Shown: positions 18,280-27,966, numbered from the stretch's first letter. The stretch is DNA of 64,000 bases from Bacteroidaceae bacterium (GCA_902362375.1 CABIVS010000015.1:77851-141850), one strand, 5' to 3'. The notes: generated by a model from the sequence alone, not told the origin. Numbers and translations are program-made.

Positions 18280-20328
18280 ATGAATGGTATGAAAAATAAA
18301 TTATATGCAATAGGTGTAACGATTCTGATGATGACAAGTTGCACACAGGACGAGCTTATTTCGTCCGATAACGGCCGGGAACCGATAACGACAGGTTCAT
18401 GTCTGACGCTGGTCGGACTCTCGTCTCCGCAGACGCGTGTTTCTATCGGTGATAAAACTGGGGATGTTTATCCGGTGCTTTGGAGTGAGGGTGATGCCTT
18501 GGGAGTTTTCTCCCGTACGGCAGGGACTGATATTCACAATGTGCAGTCTTTATTAAGTGATGAATCGATTGGGCAGAATTCCGGTGTCTTTACTTCGGAC
18601 GATGTGAAGATGGCGGAAGCAGGAGCTACGGAACTTCTTATCTATTACCCGTACCGGGCAAGTACGGAACTGGCCGAAGACGGGAACAAGATTACTTCTT
18701 CCTTGTCTGTAGAGCAGGAACAAAGTCGTCCGGGTGATAGTCATCATATTGGAAAGTATGGGTTTGCATTTGCCAAGGCAACAGTCAGTGGTCCGGATAT
18801 GCTTGCCAAATTTACGTTGAATCATGCGATGGCTTATGTGAAGTTCAGCATCTCGTCGCAGGAACTTTCTACGTACAGGCTAAAGAGTGTTTCCCTGTAC
18901 GACAAGGAGACGAAAACGCCTCTTTCCGGTACGTTTACCGCGAATCTGGATACGGACGAGTTGACATACGGCACGGATGTCAAGCCGTATGCCACTGTTT
19001 CACTGGCTACTCCCGAGTTGCTGGCTTCCGCACAGGATCTATATCTGACTACGTATCCTGCTGATTTAAGCGGCAAAGAGGTGTATATTGTGGTCACTCT
19101 GGAGAATGACCGGCAGACGGTTACGATTCCTATTCTAAAGGAAGGAAAGCAGTTGAAAGCCAATGCAGTCAATACGATTGCTATTAATAACTTGAAACTT
19201 TCGGATAATTCCTGTGAATGGTATGAGCCTGTAGAGACACGTCTGCTGGCAGGCGGATGGGCTTATGGCGAATCCAACTGTCTGATGACGAATATTTCGG
19301 CCAGTGGTGTGAGCAATACGATTAGTGTGAAGGCACGTGGTAACTTCATGGAAGTGGAAGAACCTAAGTATGCAAAGACTATTCTCGGGTGCGATTTGAA
19401 TGTTAATCATAAGATGATTGCTGTGAATGGTTCTACTACGGACATCACTCCCGTTGGCGGTGATTACAATATTACGATCAATACCTATAAGGTAAGTGGA
19501 GGTTATGACGGCGGTTGCGGTCAGGTGGCTATCTATGGAGAGGATCAGACTACTGTTATCTGGAGTTTTATTATCTGGATGACCCCTACTCCGGCAGAAC
19601 ACCCTTATGGTAATACAGGATATGTAGTGTTAGATCGTAATTTGGGTACTTATATGACATGCGAAGGAGACAACTGGAAACAAAACGGTGTTTACTTCCA
19701 GTGGGGACGTCCTACGCCGGTGGGCTGGTCGGGAACCGTGGGTACTAACATACCTACTCAAGCCACCAATGTCCGCTTCTCTATCGAAAATCCTCGTGCA
19801 TTGCTTTATACCAATGAAGTGGAGAATACAAAATCCGACTGGTATCTGGGTGCATGGACCGGTGCACGTACCGACCGTAAGGATGACTTCTGGGGTAATC
19901 CGAACGAATCGAGCACTTATCTCAATCCTTCTGACGGTCATAAATCTATTTATGATCCTTGTCCGAAAGGGTATCGGGTAGTGTCTCCCCGCGTATTGGA
20001 TGAGATAGAGCAGAAAGGTGAATTTGTGAAACAGAGCGCAACTGCGGTATTTAAATATTGCTATGATGGTACAAACTATGCTTATTGGCCGTTAGCAGGT
20101 TGTAAGTGGGGATCTAATGGTGGAAATAATGGTAATAATACGGGGCTGGATGTTAGCAAGGGTGCTGCTTGCTATTGGTCCAACTCATCGGCAAGTAGTT
20201 ATGGAAATGATAAGGATCAGGGAGCTACTTCCTTGTATTATAATGTTTCCGATAAGACGTGGACTCACTCATCCGGTCGTTCTCATGCATTCTCTGTACG
20301 GTGTATGAAAGATACCGAGAATCGTTAG
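18280..20328 (+). CDS. Fimbrillin-like / FSUC major paralogous domain lipoprotein
   Basis: A 682-residue lipoprotein (MTSC, Cys21 from the first ATG; ATG also at 18289). The N-terminal half, about 35-310, has the fimbrillin/Mfa-like pattern, with TRVSIGDK near the start, LWSEGDALGVF and a long beta-rich body. The C-terminal part, about 420-680, matches the Fibrobacter succinogenes major paralogous domain: VVLDRNLGTYM, YFQWGRPTPVGW, YDPCPKGYRV, then a serine/aromatic segment ending SVRCMKD. Both halves occur in exported Bacteroidota surface proteins. As the last PUL 1 gene it probably binds the glycan at the surface in the role of a SusE/F or SGBP. Glycan binding is inference. Confidence 0.82.
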   Translation: MNGMKNKLYAIGVTILMMTSCTQDELISSDNGREPITTGSCLTLVGLSSPQTRVSIGDKTGDVYPVLWSEGDALGVFSRTAGTDIHNVQSLLSDESIGQNSGVFTSDDVKMAEAGATELLIYYPYRASTELAEDGNKITSSLSVEQEQSRPGDSHHIGKYGFAFAKATVSGPDMLAKFTLNHAMAYVKFSISSQELSTYRLKSVSLYDKETKTPLSGTFTANLDTDELTYGTDVKPYATVSLATPELLASAQDLYLTTYPADLSGKEVYIVVTLENDRQTVTIPILKEGKQLKANAVNTIAINNLKLSDNSCEWYEPVETRLLAGGWAYGESNCLMTNISASGVSNTISVKARGNFMEVEEPKYAKTILGCDLNVNHKMIAVNGSTTDITPVGGDYNITINTYKVSGGYDGGCGQVAIYGEDQTTVIWSFIIWMTPTPAEHPYGNTGYVVLDRNLGTYMTCEGDNWKQNGVYFQWGRPTPVGWSGTVGTNIPTQATNVRFSIENPRALLYTNEVENTKSDWYLGAWTGARTDRKDDFWGNPNESSTYLNPSDGHKSIYDPCPKGYRVVSPRVLDEIEQKGEFVKQSATAVFKYCYDGTNYAYWPLAGCKWGSNGGNNGNNTGLDVSKGAACYWSNSSASSYGNDKDQGATSLYYNVSDKTWTHSSGRSHAFSVRCMKDTENR

Positions 20329-20424
20329 GCTTATGGGGCTGTATGAGGAAATAGAGTTTTCCATCTCTGTTCCATTTTTAAGATTCAGAAGAAAACCGGA
20401 ATAAGATAAAAGGACCTAATAGAA

Positions 20425-20464
20425 GAAAAAGTGCATATTCAGTTGCAAGAATATGCGCTTTTTC
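20425..20464 (+). terminator. Intrinsic terminator of the PUL 1 operon
   Basis: A 16-bp stem (20425-20440 with 20449-20464, one G-U pair) with an 8-nt loop; the T-rich run CTTTTTCTTTTTA follows. It lies 97 bp after the last PUL 1 stop codon. Confidence 0.85.
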
Positions 20465-20504
20465 TTTTTATATTGCATTTATTTCCTTGAAATATGCAAT
20501 ATAT

Positions 20505-20592
20505 GGTGTCACTAAACCATCGGTTTGGTGTAATCAAAGCTTCGGTTTGTTTAAAACAAACGCTCTCTTTGGTATAAACAAACCGTCGGTTC
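20505..20592. repeat. 22-bp degenerate tandem repeat, four units
   Basis: Units start at 20505, 20527, 20549 and 20571, each exactly 22 bp. Units 1, 2 and 4 share GGTrTmA...AAA...TCGGTT; unit 3 is more diverged. Neighbouring units also give short inverted matches (AACC/GGTT). The region is non-coding, and a 22-bp period does not keep a reading frame. The rest of the 781-bp gap from 20329 to 21109 holds the terminators and a possible small RNA described separately. Confidence 0.65.
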
Positions 20593-20946
20593 CTTTTAAA
20601 GGAAGCGAAACTGGGTTTTGGGAGAGCAGAATTAGAGCTGGTTGGTCTTTCTTTTCTGTTGGTTTGTAAATAGCAATCTGATATGTGTCTGACGATATAG
20701 TGACTTTTTATACTTTTGAAAGGTCTGCTTTACTGCAATTTGTCTAGCAATAATAGGTGTTTGGTGCCGCTTGCGAATTGTGCTGTTTTAAATTGCAGGC
20801 GTTTTTTCTGATTCAGAAGAGAGGAGCTCGAATTATGAGGCACAGAATAGATAAAATATGCGTTTCTTCATATTGATTCCGTCTGTCTCCTGCATACGAT
20901 TTATTGAATGCTCATCTTCATATAAACGATGGTATCTTTGCCATGA

Positions 20947-21060
20947 GCAAAGGTTTGTTTACTACTTGTGAAACTTAAATAAATGACATCATACTCTTTC
21001 TGTTTTTAATTTAAAGAAAGAAGGGCTGCCGGAGAAGTGATTCTGTAGCAGCCCGTTTTG
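20947..21060 (+). ncRNA. Possible small RNA between convergent genes
   Basis: A perfect -7 word TATCTTTG at 20933-20940 is followed about 85 bp later by a stem-loop (21023-21054) and TTTTGTTG. No credible protein lies between; an 11-codon ORF at 20943-20978 is the only one. A transcript of about 110 nt is inferred. No -33 element or known RNA family is recognised. Confidence 0.25.
21023..21054. terminator. Stem-loop, probable bidirectional terminator
   Basis: A 7-bp GC-rich stem GGGCTGC/GCAGCCC with an 18-nt loop. T-rich sequence lies on both sides (GTTTTGTTG on plus, TTCTTTCTTT on minus). It sits 56 bp past the stop of the SulP gene on the minus strand. Confidence 0.6.
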
Positions 21061-21109
21061 TTGTAAATTGTTTTTGTGTAATACGTCTTTTACGCTTTCA
21101 GTAGCTCAT

Positions 21110-22789
21110 TTATTTTACAAGGCTCTTCGCCCTCTCCAACGCTACATTGATATTCGGACAGATATTCTCTTTTCCAAGCAGTTCGTAGAATCCGGCTTTT
21201 TCCAGTACGTTATGCACGTTCTCGTTTACTCCGGAAAGGATAACGGTGGTTTTTTCCTTCTGTGACATCTCGCAGAGGGTGGTCAGATTATGAATACCTG
21301 TGGAGTCGATGAACGGAACCTTACGCATACGGATAATACGTACTTTCGGACGGTCTCCCAGTTGAGCCATGGTTTCTTCAAATTTGGTAGCGATACCGAA
21401 GAAGTAAGGACCATTGATTTCGTATACCTCTATGCCTTTGGGAATCATCAGATTTTCTTCGTGTACGGTAATATCCGATTCTTTATTAGGGTCAATCTCG
21501 TCGGTAATCACCGAGATTTCGGTAGTCTCCATGACACGCTTCATGAAGAGGACGCAGGCAATCACCAATCCTACCTCGATAGCGACAGTCAAGTCGAAGA
21601 TTACGGTCAGGAAGAAAGTAATCAGCAATACGGTGACATCTGATTTCGGGTTCTTCAATAAAGCTCTGAACACACGCCATCCGCTCATGTTATAAGATAC
21701 GATGACCAGTACCCCGGCAAGGCACGCCATCGGGATATATTGTGCGAGGGGCATCAGGAAGAGCAGAATCAGAAGCAGTATCACTGCATGGATAATTCCG
21801 GCTATCGGTGTTTTACCTCCGTTGTTAATATTCGTCATGGTACGGGCAATGGCTCCGGTAGCGGGAATACCTCCGAACAGGGGGGCTATGATATTGGCTG
21901 CTCCCTGGGCGATCAGTTCTGTATTGGAATCGTGGCGGTCGCCTATCACACCGTCGGCTACAGTGGCGGACAGCAGGGATTCGATGGCTCCCAGTACGGC
22001 GATGGTGATGGCTACCGGAAACAATTCTCTGATAGCTTCCCAATTCAGTGCAGGCACAGTGGCATCAGGCAATTCCGATTTGATGGTGAAACGGTCGCCG
22101 ATGGTCTGGATGCAGTCGATTCCACCGAAAGTTTTCATCAGATAAACGGCTACTGTGACAACGATGATGGCAATCAGTGAGCCGGGAATTTTCTTTGAGA
22201 ATTTCGGAGTGATGGCGATGATGATAATGCTGGCAAAACTTACGATGGTATTCCACCAGTTGATAGTATCGAAATGACGGAAATAGATCATCCACTTCCC
22301 GACGAAGTCCCCCGGTACTTTCTCGTCTCCGAAAGACAGACCGAAAATATCGGCGATCTGGGTCGTGAAAATAGTGACAGCAATACCGCTGGTAAAACCG
22401 ACGATGATAGGATAAGGGATGAACTTGATAACCGCTCCGAGCTTGAACACTCCTAATAAAATAAGGAGTACACCTGCCATGAGTGTGGCTACAATCAGTC
22501 CGGCTTCGCCGTATTGCTGGATGATGCCGTAGATAATGACGATAAATGCTCCTGTCGGGCCACCGATCTGGACTTTGCTTCCTCCCAACAGGGAAATGAT
22601 AAATCCGGCAATGATAGCGGTAATAATACCTTTTTCGGGCGATACCCCCGAAGCAATACCGAAGGCAATGGCTAATGGCAACGCAACGATCCCTACGATG
22701 ATACCTGCCATCAAGTCGGCCATGAACGTTTCTTTTGAGTAATTCTTTAAACAAGAAACCAGTTTGGGTTTAAATTCAAATAGCTTCAT
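21110..22789 (-). CDS. SulP family inorganic anion transporter
   Basis: A 559-residue inner-membrane transporter with the SLC26/SulP layout. About 12-14 membrane segments fill residues 20-420, and a cytoplasmic STAS domain (about 435-550) follows, containing the PFIDSTGIHNL motif typical of anti-sigma-factor-antagonist folds. The early segment LPLAIAFGIASGVSPEKG is the SulP signature region. Members move sulfate, bicarbonate or other anions, often with Na+ or H+; the ion here is not predictable. The gene stands alone with its own -7 word (TAATTTTG, 22840-22847 minus) and ends towards a stem-loop. Confidence 0.93.
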   Translation of the reverse strand: MKLFEFKPKLVSCLKNYSKETFMADLMAGIIVGIVALPLAIAFGIASGVSPEKGIITAIIAGFIISLLGGSKVQIGGPTGAFIVIIYGIIQQYGEAGLIVATLMAGVLLILLGVFKLGAVIKFIPYPIIVGFTSGIAVTIFTTQIADIFGLSFGDEKVPGDFVGKWMIYFRHFDTINWWNTIVSFASIIIIAITPKFSKKIPGSLIAIIVVTVAVYLMKTFGGIDCIQTIGDRFTIKSELPDATVPALNWEAIRELFPVAITIAVLGAIESLLSATVADGVIGDRHDSNTELIAQGAANIIAPLFGGIPATGAIARTMTNINNGGKTPIAGIIHAVILLLILLFLMPLAQYIPMACLAGVLVIVSYNMSGWRVFRALLKNPKSDVTVLLITFFLTVIFDLTVAIEVGLVIACVLFMKRVMETTEISVITDEIDPNKESDITVHEENLMIPKGIEVYEINGPYFFGIATKFEETMAQLGDRPKVRIIRMRKVPFIDSTGIHNLTTLCEMSQKEKTTVILSGVNENVHNVLEKAGFYELLGKENICPNINVALERAKSLVK

Positions 22790-22839
22790 TATTATTAGTT
22801 GTTATGTATATATTCAGCCCTTTTGTAAAGTAGAGGTTG

Positions 22840-22847
22840 CAAAATTA
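22840..22847 (-). promoter_or_regulatory. -7 element for the SulP gene
   Basis: On the minus strand TAATTTTG fits TAnnTTTG, 51 bp before the start codon at 22789. Confidence 0.4.
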
Positions 22848-22967
22848 TATAAAATAATCGAAAGAAGTGTGTTTTTCAACATACTATTTATTTGTTGATA
22901 GGTTTTATCGATGAGCTGATAGTTATTATTAATTGAAGAAAAGATGGTTTGTTATGAACAAATCGCG

Positions 22968-22975
22968 TATATTTG
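22968..22975 (+). promoter_or_regulatory. -7 element for rubrerythrin
   Basis: TATATTTG fits TAnnTTTG and lies 61 bp before the ATG at 23037. A TTTG at 22948-22951 could be the -33 element, but the 16-bp gap is a little short. Confidence 0.45.
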
Positions 22976-23036
22976 TGTTATAAATGGTACGACAAGTTAC
23001 GTATGGTAATCAACCAATTTAAAATAGATTAGAATT

Positions 23037-23615
23037 ATGGCTAAGAGTATTAAAGGAACTCAAACAGAGAAGAATCTGTTGACTTCATTCGCAGGAGAAT
23101 CACAGGCAAGAATGCGTTACACTTATTTTGCAAGTGTGGCAAAGAAAGAAGGTTACGAACAAATCGCTGCCATTTTCACAGAAACAGCTGATCAGGAAAA
23201 AGAGCATGCAAAACGTATGTTCAAGTTCCTCGAAGGCGGTATGGTAGAAATCACTGCCAGCTATCCGGCTGGTGTAATCGGTAATACGCTTGAGAATCTT
23301 CGCGCTGCAGCAGCGGGTGAACATGAAGAATGGTCACTGGATTATCCTCACTTTGCTGATGTGGCAGAACAGGAAGGTTTCCCGATGATTGCTGCTATGT
23401 ACCGCAATATCTCCATCGCTGAAAAAGGTCACGAAGAAAGATACCTTGCTTTCGTGAACAACATCGAAAATATGACTGTATTCGCTAAAGAAGGCGAAGT
23501 GGTATGGCAATGCCGTAACTGCGGTTATATTACTGTAGGTAAGGAAGCTCCTGAAGTTTGCCCGGCATGTCTGCATCCGCAGGCTTATTTCGAGGTGAAG
23601 AAGGAAAACTATTAA
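23037..23615 (+). CDS. rbr: Rubrerythrin
   Basis: A 192-residue cytoplasmic peroxidase that reduces hydrogen peroxide with electrons from its own rubredoxin centre, part of the oxidative-stress defence of anaerobes. The N-terminal four-helix ferritin-like domain carries the diiron ligands: a Glu in FAGESQARMRY, ExxH in QEKEHAKR, and a second ExxH set in IAEKGHEERY. The C-terminal rubredoxin-like domain has two Cys pairs (CRNC and CPAC, about residues 161-181) that hold a single iron. Length and order are normal for classical rubrerythrin. It is a single-gene unit with its own promoter word. Confidence 0.97.
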   Translation: MAKSIKGTQTEKNLLTSFAGESQARMRYTYFASVAKKEGYEQIAAIFTETADQEKEHAKRMFKFLEGGMVEITASYPAGVIGNTLENLRAAAAGEHEEWSLDYPHFADVAEQEGFPMIAAMYRNISIAEKGHEERYLAFVNNIENMTVFAKEGEVVWQCRNCGYITVGKEAPEVCPACLHPQAYFEVKKENY

Positions 23616-23632
23616 TCTGCGGATTGATTAAA

Positions 23633-23808
23633 TAAAAAGGCTTTCCGAAAAAAGTACTATTTGCTATCATTTTGCTCTGTCATCCTGTTTGTGGAAGAAT
23701 TCGCGCTTTATATTAAAGAAGAGATGCTTCACAATATTTTGACCATGCTTTGAACAAAGTTAATGACAGATTGATAGGATTTATTTATTTTTCGGATAGC
23801 CTTTTTTA
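23633..23808. repeat. 176-bp fold-back element with about 20-bp inverted ends
   Basis: The outer ends (23633-23653 and 23788-23808) are inverted copies of AAAAAGGCTWTCCGAAAAA with one mismatch and one length difference in the A run. Weaker inverted matches continue inwards (CTATCA, CTGTCAT, TTTGT in the same order on both arms). It contains no ORF and sits between the convergent rubrerythrin and HTCS genes. It could be a MITE-like element or a large hairpin. Confidence 0.55.
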
Positions 23809-23814
23809 TATTAT

Positions 23815-26800
23815 CTATTGATTCCGGTAATCCTTTGGAGATACACCGTATTGCTTTAAAAATTCTCGATAGAAATAAGATTTATTAGAGAATCCACATC
23901 TGAACATAATCTCGGATACAGTCAATTTAGTTGTCCTTAGTAGTTTGGCTGCATATTCCAGTCTGATGCCTCGTACAAACTCACTCGGAGTTTTATCTAT
24001 TATTTCTTTGAACTTCCGATATAAAGTAGCTTTACTCACTCCTACGAACTCGGCAATAGAAGAAGGGCTTAATAACTCATCATCTATATTCTTTTTTATG
24101 AAATCTGTTACATTCTGTATTAACTCTTCGTCTTCTGGATGAAGCACAATCCCGTCTTTTACTTTCACAGAAGACATGCTGGAATTGAAGTAGTCCTTTA
24201 AAAGCATCTGCCTCGACAGCAAATTCTCTATTGCGGATATAACCTGCCTTGGGTGAAATGGTTTGACGATATAAGCATCTGCACCATGATTAAAGGCATT
24301 AATTTGGTCTTCTACGGAAGCTTTTGCCGATATTCCTATAATTGGAATATAGCTTGTTTTCAAATCGGATTTCAACTTATGAATTAGACTTAAACCGTCC
24401 ATATTGGGCATGACAATATCACTTATAATAATATCAGGATGATTGTGTTCTATCTCTTTCAAAGCCTCCATCCCGTCTTTTGCTTCATGTATCACATAAT
24501 TGGAGAGGACATCTTTCAGTAGGTCCCTGATGTTCTTTTCATCTTCCACTATCAGTATGACAGTGTCTTTGCGAGGAGATAAGTCGTCCTGCTCGTTTTT
24601 TTCTTTCTGCAACGAATCCTTTTCATCTGTTACAACAAGTGAATGATCGGATGGTAAAGGAGGAATTACAACTGAAAATTCTACATTTTTTCCTAGCTCA
24701 CTGTTTACGCTTATCTGCCCACCTAATAATTCAACCAGGCTCTTTGTTAGATTTAAACCTATGCCATTACTTACAGAGTTACCCAATTTAGGAGTATCAA
24801 ATATCTTATACTTATCAAATATCTCTGCCATCTGTTGCTCTGTTAACCCCTTACCTGAATTTCTTACAATCAGATATAAGGTTTTATCAGGTTCATTCTG
24901 TGATATTTCAACGTGAATATATCCATAACGAGGAGTATATTTGAAAGCATTCGATAGCAGATTGAATATAATTTTCTCCAAAGCATTGCGGTCGGAATAT
25001 ATCTCTGACGTATCATGCGTCTCTACCTTGAAGTCTATTTTATTCTCTTTTAGTATATCCACATAATTATTGGAAGCATATTCCATTAATGTTTTTACGT
25101 TCACACTTTCAGGATGCAAATTCATATTGCCCGATTTAGTTTTACGGAACTCCATTAACTCACTAATCAGCTTCTGCATCCTTTCGGCATTATTCTTTAT
25201 TATTTGAAGATACTTCTTTGTGTTATTATCTAGCCCATTCTGTTCCAATAAGTGTTGTGCAGGTGTATAAATCAAAGTCAGTGGAGTAAAGAACTCATGT
25301 GCCACATTAGTGAAAAAGTTTAGCCGGGATTCATATATCTTCTGTTCATGCCGTTTCTCTATCTGGGCTATAAGAATCTGACGGCTTAACCGTATACGGT
25401 TTTTGATAACAGACTTTGTAATATAGAAGATAATAACGCATAATATGGCATAAATAATCAATGCCGGGACACTAAGCCACCACGGATAACCTACTTTTAT
25501 GGTTAAGTGATAAATGTTATCTCCCCATACTTTGTCTCCATTCGTGCTCTTCACTTCAAATTGATATTCACCCGGAGGAAGTTGGGTAAAAATAATATTC
25601 GGATTATTACCCATTTCCACCCAATCAACCGAATGGTTCTTCAAGCGGTAAGCATATTCACAGTTTTCATTGTTAATAAAGTCTTTGGCTATGAAATTGA
25701 AAGTCATGAATCTTTCTTCGTAGCTAAGTTTCAACACTCCTTTTTTGATTCGTTCATTAATATCCTGCACCGTATTATATATCTTCAAACTACTTAATAT
25801 AAGTGGAGGATTAAACTTGCGCAAATGTATATTTTGAGGATTGAAATAACTAAACCCGCTTACTCCTCCAAAATATAAGAAATTACGTTTATCCTTGAAG
25901 AAAGCTCCATCAGAGAATTCATCATTCTGCAATCCATCATTCAAAGTATAATTATCTATTTTATTGCTTCTTATATTCAAGCTGGACAACCCCTGGTTGG
26001 TACTGATCCATATATTTCCTTCATGATCTTTTAATATTCCGTGAATCGTTTTATTATTCAATTTCTCGTCGGCATATTGTATCAGATGAAAATCATTCTC
26101 CTCCTTTTTCAATTCGTTCAGTCCATAACTTGTCCCTATCCATATACCGGTATCATCGCGCAGTAAACACAATACATCATTATTGGTGAGTAAAATCCGA
26201 CTGTCTATATCCTCCAATGATTTTATGCCGTTATTTTTGATATTAATACAGTTTAAGCCTCCGCCACGTGTGCCAAACCATAACATATTGTCTTTCGGGT
26301 CGGATGTAATGGCATAAACAACATCGTTATTCAATGAGATATTCTTATCTGACGAGTTATATTGCCGGAATCCTTTAACGTGGTAGCGACCTTGTTCTCT
26401 GGAAATATTTATTTTGATTAAGCCATACCCTGATGTACCGATCCATAAAAGAGAATCATTATTCGTAAAATAAATGTTGTATACAGCCTTGAAGGGCGGG
26501 TATTTATCAGGTATCTCTAGTTTTTCCAATCGTCCTGTAGCGGCATTCAATATATTAATTCCGGTTCCTTCCGTTCCAATAAAAATATCATTGGCTTTAT
26601 TTCTTTTCAATGCATAGACGGAATTGGATATCAATCCTTTACTTTCATTCAGATAATCTGCCAACTCTTTAGTTTCAGGATTCAACAGCTTTATTCCGCT
26701 TCCTTTTGTGCCTATCAGAATATTACCATTTTCATCCTCACAAAAACATCTCACAGGGTGGCTAGTGTGAATGGTTTCAAACAAAGAATCATAATGATAA

Positions 26801-27768
26801 AGCTGAATTAGTCCTTGTCCGTCCGTACCTATCCACAATATATTCTGGCTGCCGGAATAAAGAGTGAAAACTGACAACTGGTTGGAAAGTTCGTTCAGAT
26901 AGGTAAAAGTATTCTTTCTTAAATCATAATTAATACAGCCACCTTCTATAAAGCTGACGAACATATTATCCTCTGCTAAAATAGCTTGCGATACAGGTTT
27001 GTTACTATCCAGTTCAATGTCTTGGGAAACTGTAAAGTCGGGATTCAAAAGGAAAATCCTGTTGTCTTTATTCAAGATAAATCTGCCTTTCGACAGAAAT
27101 ATTTTATCCACAGGAGTATGTATGCCGACTGTGCGTAAATCATCCTGCTTTCCTCCGTTCACAAGTAGATTATAACTCAAATATACAGAGCTTCCATTAT
27201 TTAAAAGAAAAAGCACATGATCAGAATCACTCACAGAATAATCCTTTACATGACTTGCAAAGTCTGTGTTAATCGGATTAAACTCATCTTCAGAATCATT
27301 ATAAACAAAGAAACCAAGCCCTTTTATAAGACAGATGATATCTCCTGCCGCACTCTTTCCTAAAATAAAAGACTTTTCCTGATTAGGTACTTTATTGTCT
27401 GTTCTCAAATAATACCTTGTTATCTGACGAGTTCGTTTATCTAACCGATTAACTCCATTATCTGTTGCTATCCATAAACTACCCTTACATTCAATAATCT
27501 GTCGGATAACGTTATTACTTATAGAATTCGGATTGTTTTTGCTATATCTGAATGTTGTAATTTCTCTTCCATTATACGCATTTAGTCCATCCCATGTCCC
27601 AATCCAGATCGTGTGTTCCTCATCTTCCAAAATACAGTTTACCGAGTTATTTGTCAGTCCGTTAACATTTGATATGTGTTTTGCTACATTAAATGCATAA
27701 GACTTTATGGGAGTAACAAATGCAATAATCAAAATAAAAATTATTTGTACGTATAAGATGTTTCTCAT
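23815..27768 (-). CDS. Hybrid two-component system regulator (HTCS) of PUL 2
   Basis: A 1317-residue HTCS with the same layout as the one in PUL 1. It has a signal peptide (about 1-25), periplasmic Reg_prop double propeller (about 30-660), Y_Y_Y domain (about 670-760) and one membrane helix (about 765-785). The kinase follows, with H-box VAHEFFTPLTLI (His near 823) and HATPase, then a receiver with Asp in SDIVMPNMDG (near 1117) and a C-terminal AraC helix-turn-helix (about 1215-1315). It lies at the 3' end of PUL 2 behind a 238-bp gap with its own -7 word, so it can be expressed before induction. The sensed oligosaccharide is presumably the product of the GH130/SusCD locus. Confidence 0.95.
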   Translation of the reverse strand: MRNILYVQIIFILIIAFVTPIKSYAFNVAKHISNVNGLTNNSVNCILEDEEHTIWIGTWDGLNAYNGREITTFRYSKNNPNSISNNVIRQIIECKGSLWIATDNGVNRLDKRTRQITRYYLRTDNKVPNQEKSFILGKSAAGDIICLIKGLGFFVYNDSEDEFNPINTDFASHVKDYSVSDSDHVLFLLNNGSSVYLSYNLLVNGGKQDDLRTVGIHTPVDKIFLSKGRFILNKDNRIFLLNPDFTVSQDIELDSNKPVSQAILAEDNMFVSFIEGGCINYDLRKNTFTYLNELSNQLSVFTLYSGSQNILWIGTDGQGLIQLYHYDSLFETIHTSHPVRCFCEDENGNILIGTKGSGIKLLNPETKELADYLNESKGLISNSVYALKRNKANDIFIGTEGTGINILNAATGRLEKLEIPDKYPPFKAVYNIYFTNNDSLLWIGTSGYGLIKINISREQGRYHVKGFRQYNSSDKNISLNNDVVYAITSDPKDNMLWFGTRGGGLNCINIKNNGIKSLEDIDSRILLTNNDVLCLLRDDTGIWIGTSYGLNELKKEENDFHLIQYADEKLNNKTIHGILKDHEGNIWISTNQGLSSLNIRSNKIDNYTLNDGLQNDEFSDGAFFKDKRNFLYFGGVSGFSYFNPQNIHLRKFNPPLILSSLKIYNTVQDINERIKKGVLKLSYEERFMTFNFIAKDFINNENCEYAYRLKNHSVDWVEMGNNPNIIFTQLPPGEYQFEVKSTNGDKVWGDNIYHLTIKVGYPWWLSVPALIIYAILCVIIFYITKSVIKNRIRLSRQILIAQIEKRHEQKIYESRLNFFTNVAHEFFTPLTLIYTPAQHLLEQNGLDNNTKKYLQIIKNNAERMQKLISELMEFRKTKSGNMNLHPESVNVKTLMEYASNNYVDILKENKIDFKVETHDTSEIYSDRNALEKIIFNLLSNAFKYTPRYGYIHVEISQNEPDKTLYLIVRNSGKGLTEQQMAEIFDKYKIFDTPKLGNSVSNGIGLNLTKSLVELLGGQISVNSELGKNVEFSVVIPPLPSDHSLVVTDEKDSLQKEKNEQDDLSPRKDTVILIVEDEKNIRDLLKDVLSNYVIHEAKDGMEALKEIEHNHPDIIISDIVMPNMDGLSLIHKLKSDLKTSYIPIIGISAKASVEDQINAFNHGADAYIVKPFHPRQVISAIENLLSRQMLLKDYFNSSMSSVKVKDGIVLHPEDEELIQNVTDFIKKNIDDELLSPSSIAEFVGVSKATLYRKFKEIIDKTPSEFVRGIRLEYAAKLLRTTKLTVSEIMFRCGFSNKSYFYREFLKQYGVSPKDYRNQ

Positions 27769-27804
27769 GTAAATGAATGTTATTTATACGGTTAGGATGA
27801 TAGC

Positions 27805-27812
27805 AAATATAA
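27805..27812 (-). promoter_or_regulatory. -7 element for the PUL 2 HTCS
   Basis: On the minus strand TATATTTG fits TAnnTTTG, 37 bp before the HTCS start at 27768. It supports transcription of the regulator separately from the susCD operon. Confidence 0.45.
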
Positions 27813-27966
27813 GGAATTTATTTTATTCCACGCATATTTTTATCGGTAACGATAGTCTATGATTTCATCGTCAACAACCAATCAATAATCAATAGGCGTT
27901 TGCTAGGTTCAGCATTCATTCACGAGAAATAATAATGTCTTTTTCATGGTCAGTTGGTTGTTAAAA

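Noticed and set aside
20505..20614. Short regular repeats that might suggest a CRISPR array
   Set aside because: Units are adjacent with no unique spacers, drift strongly in sequence, and no cas genes are present.
20487..20669. 60-codon open frame across the 22-bp repeats
   Set aside because: The period is not a multiple of three, the frame has no start context, and the composition is explained by the repeat.
27873..27962. 9-bp inverted repeat AACAACCAA/TTGGTTGTT between the PUL 2 HTCS and susD
   Set aside because: The 72-bp gap and short arms make chance likely in AT-rich DNA; the nearby GC stem explains termination.
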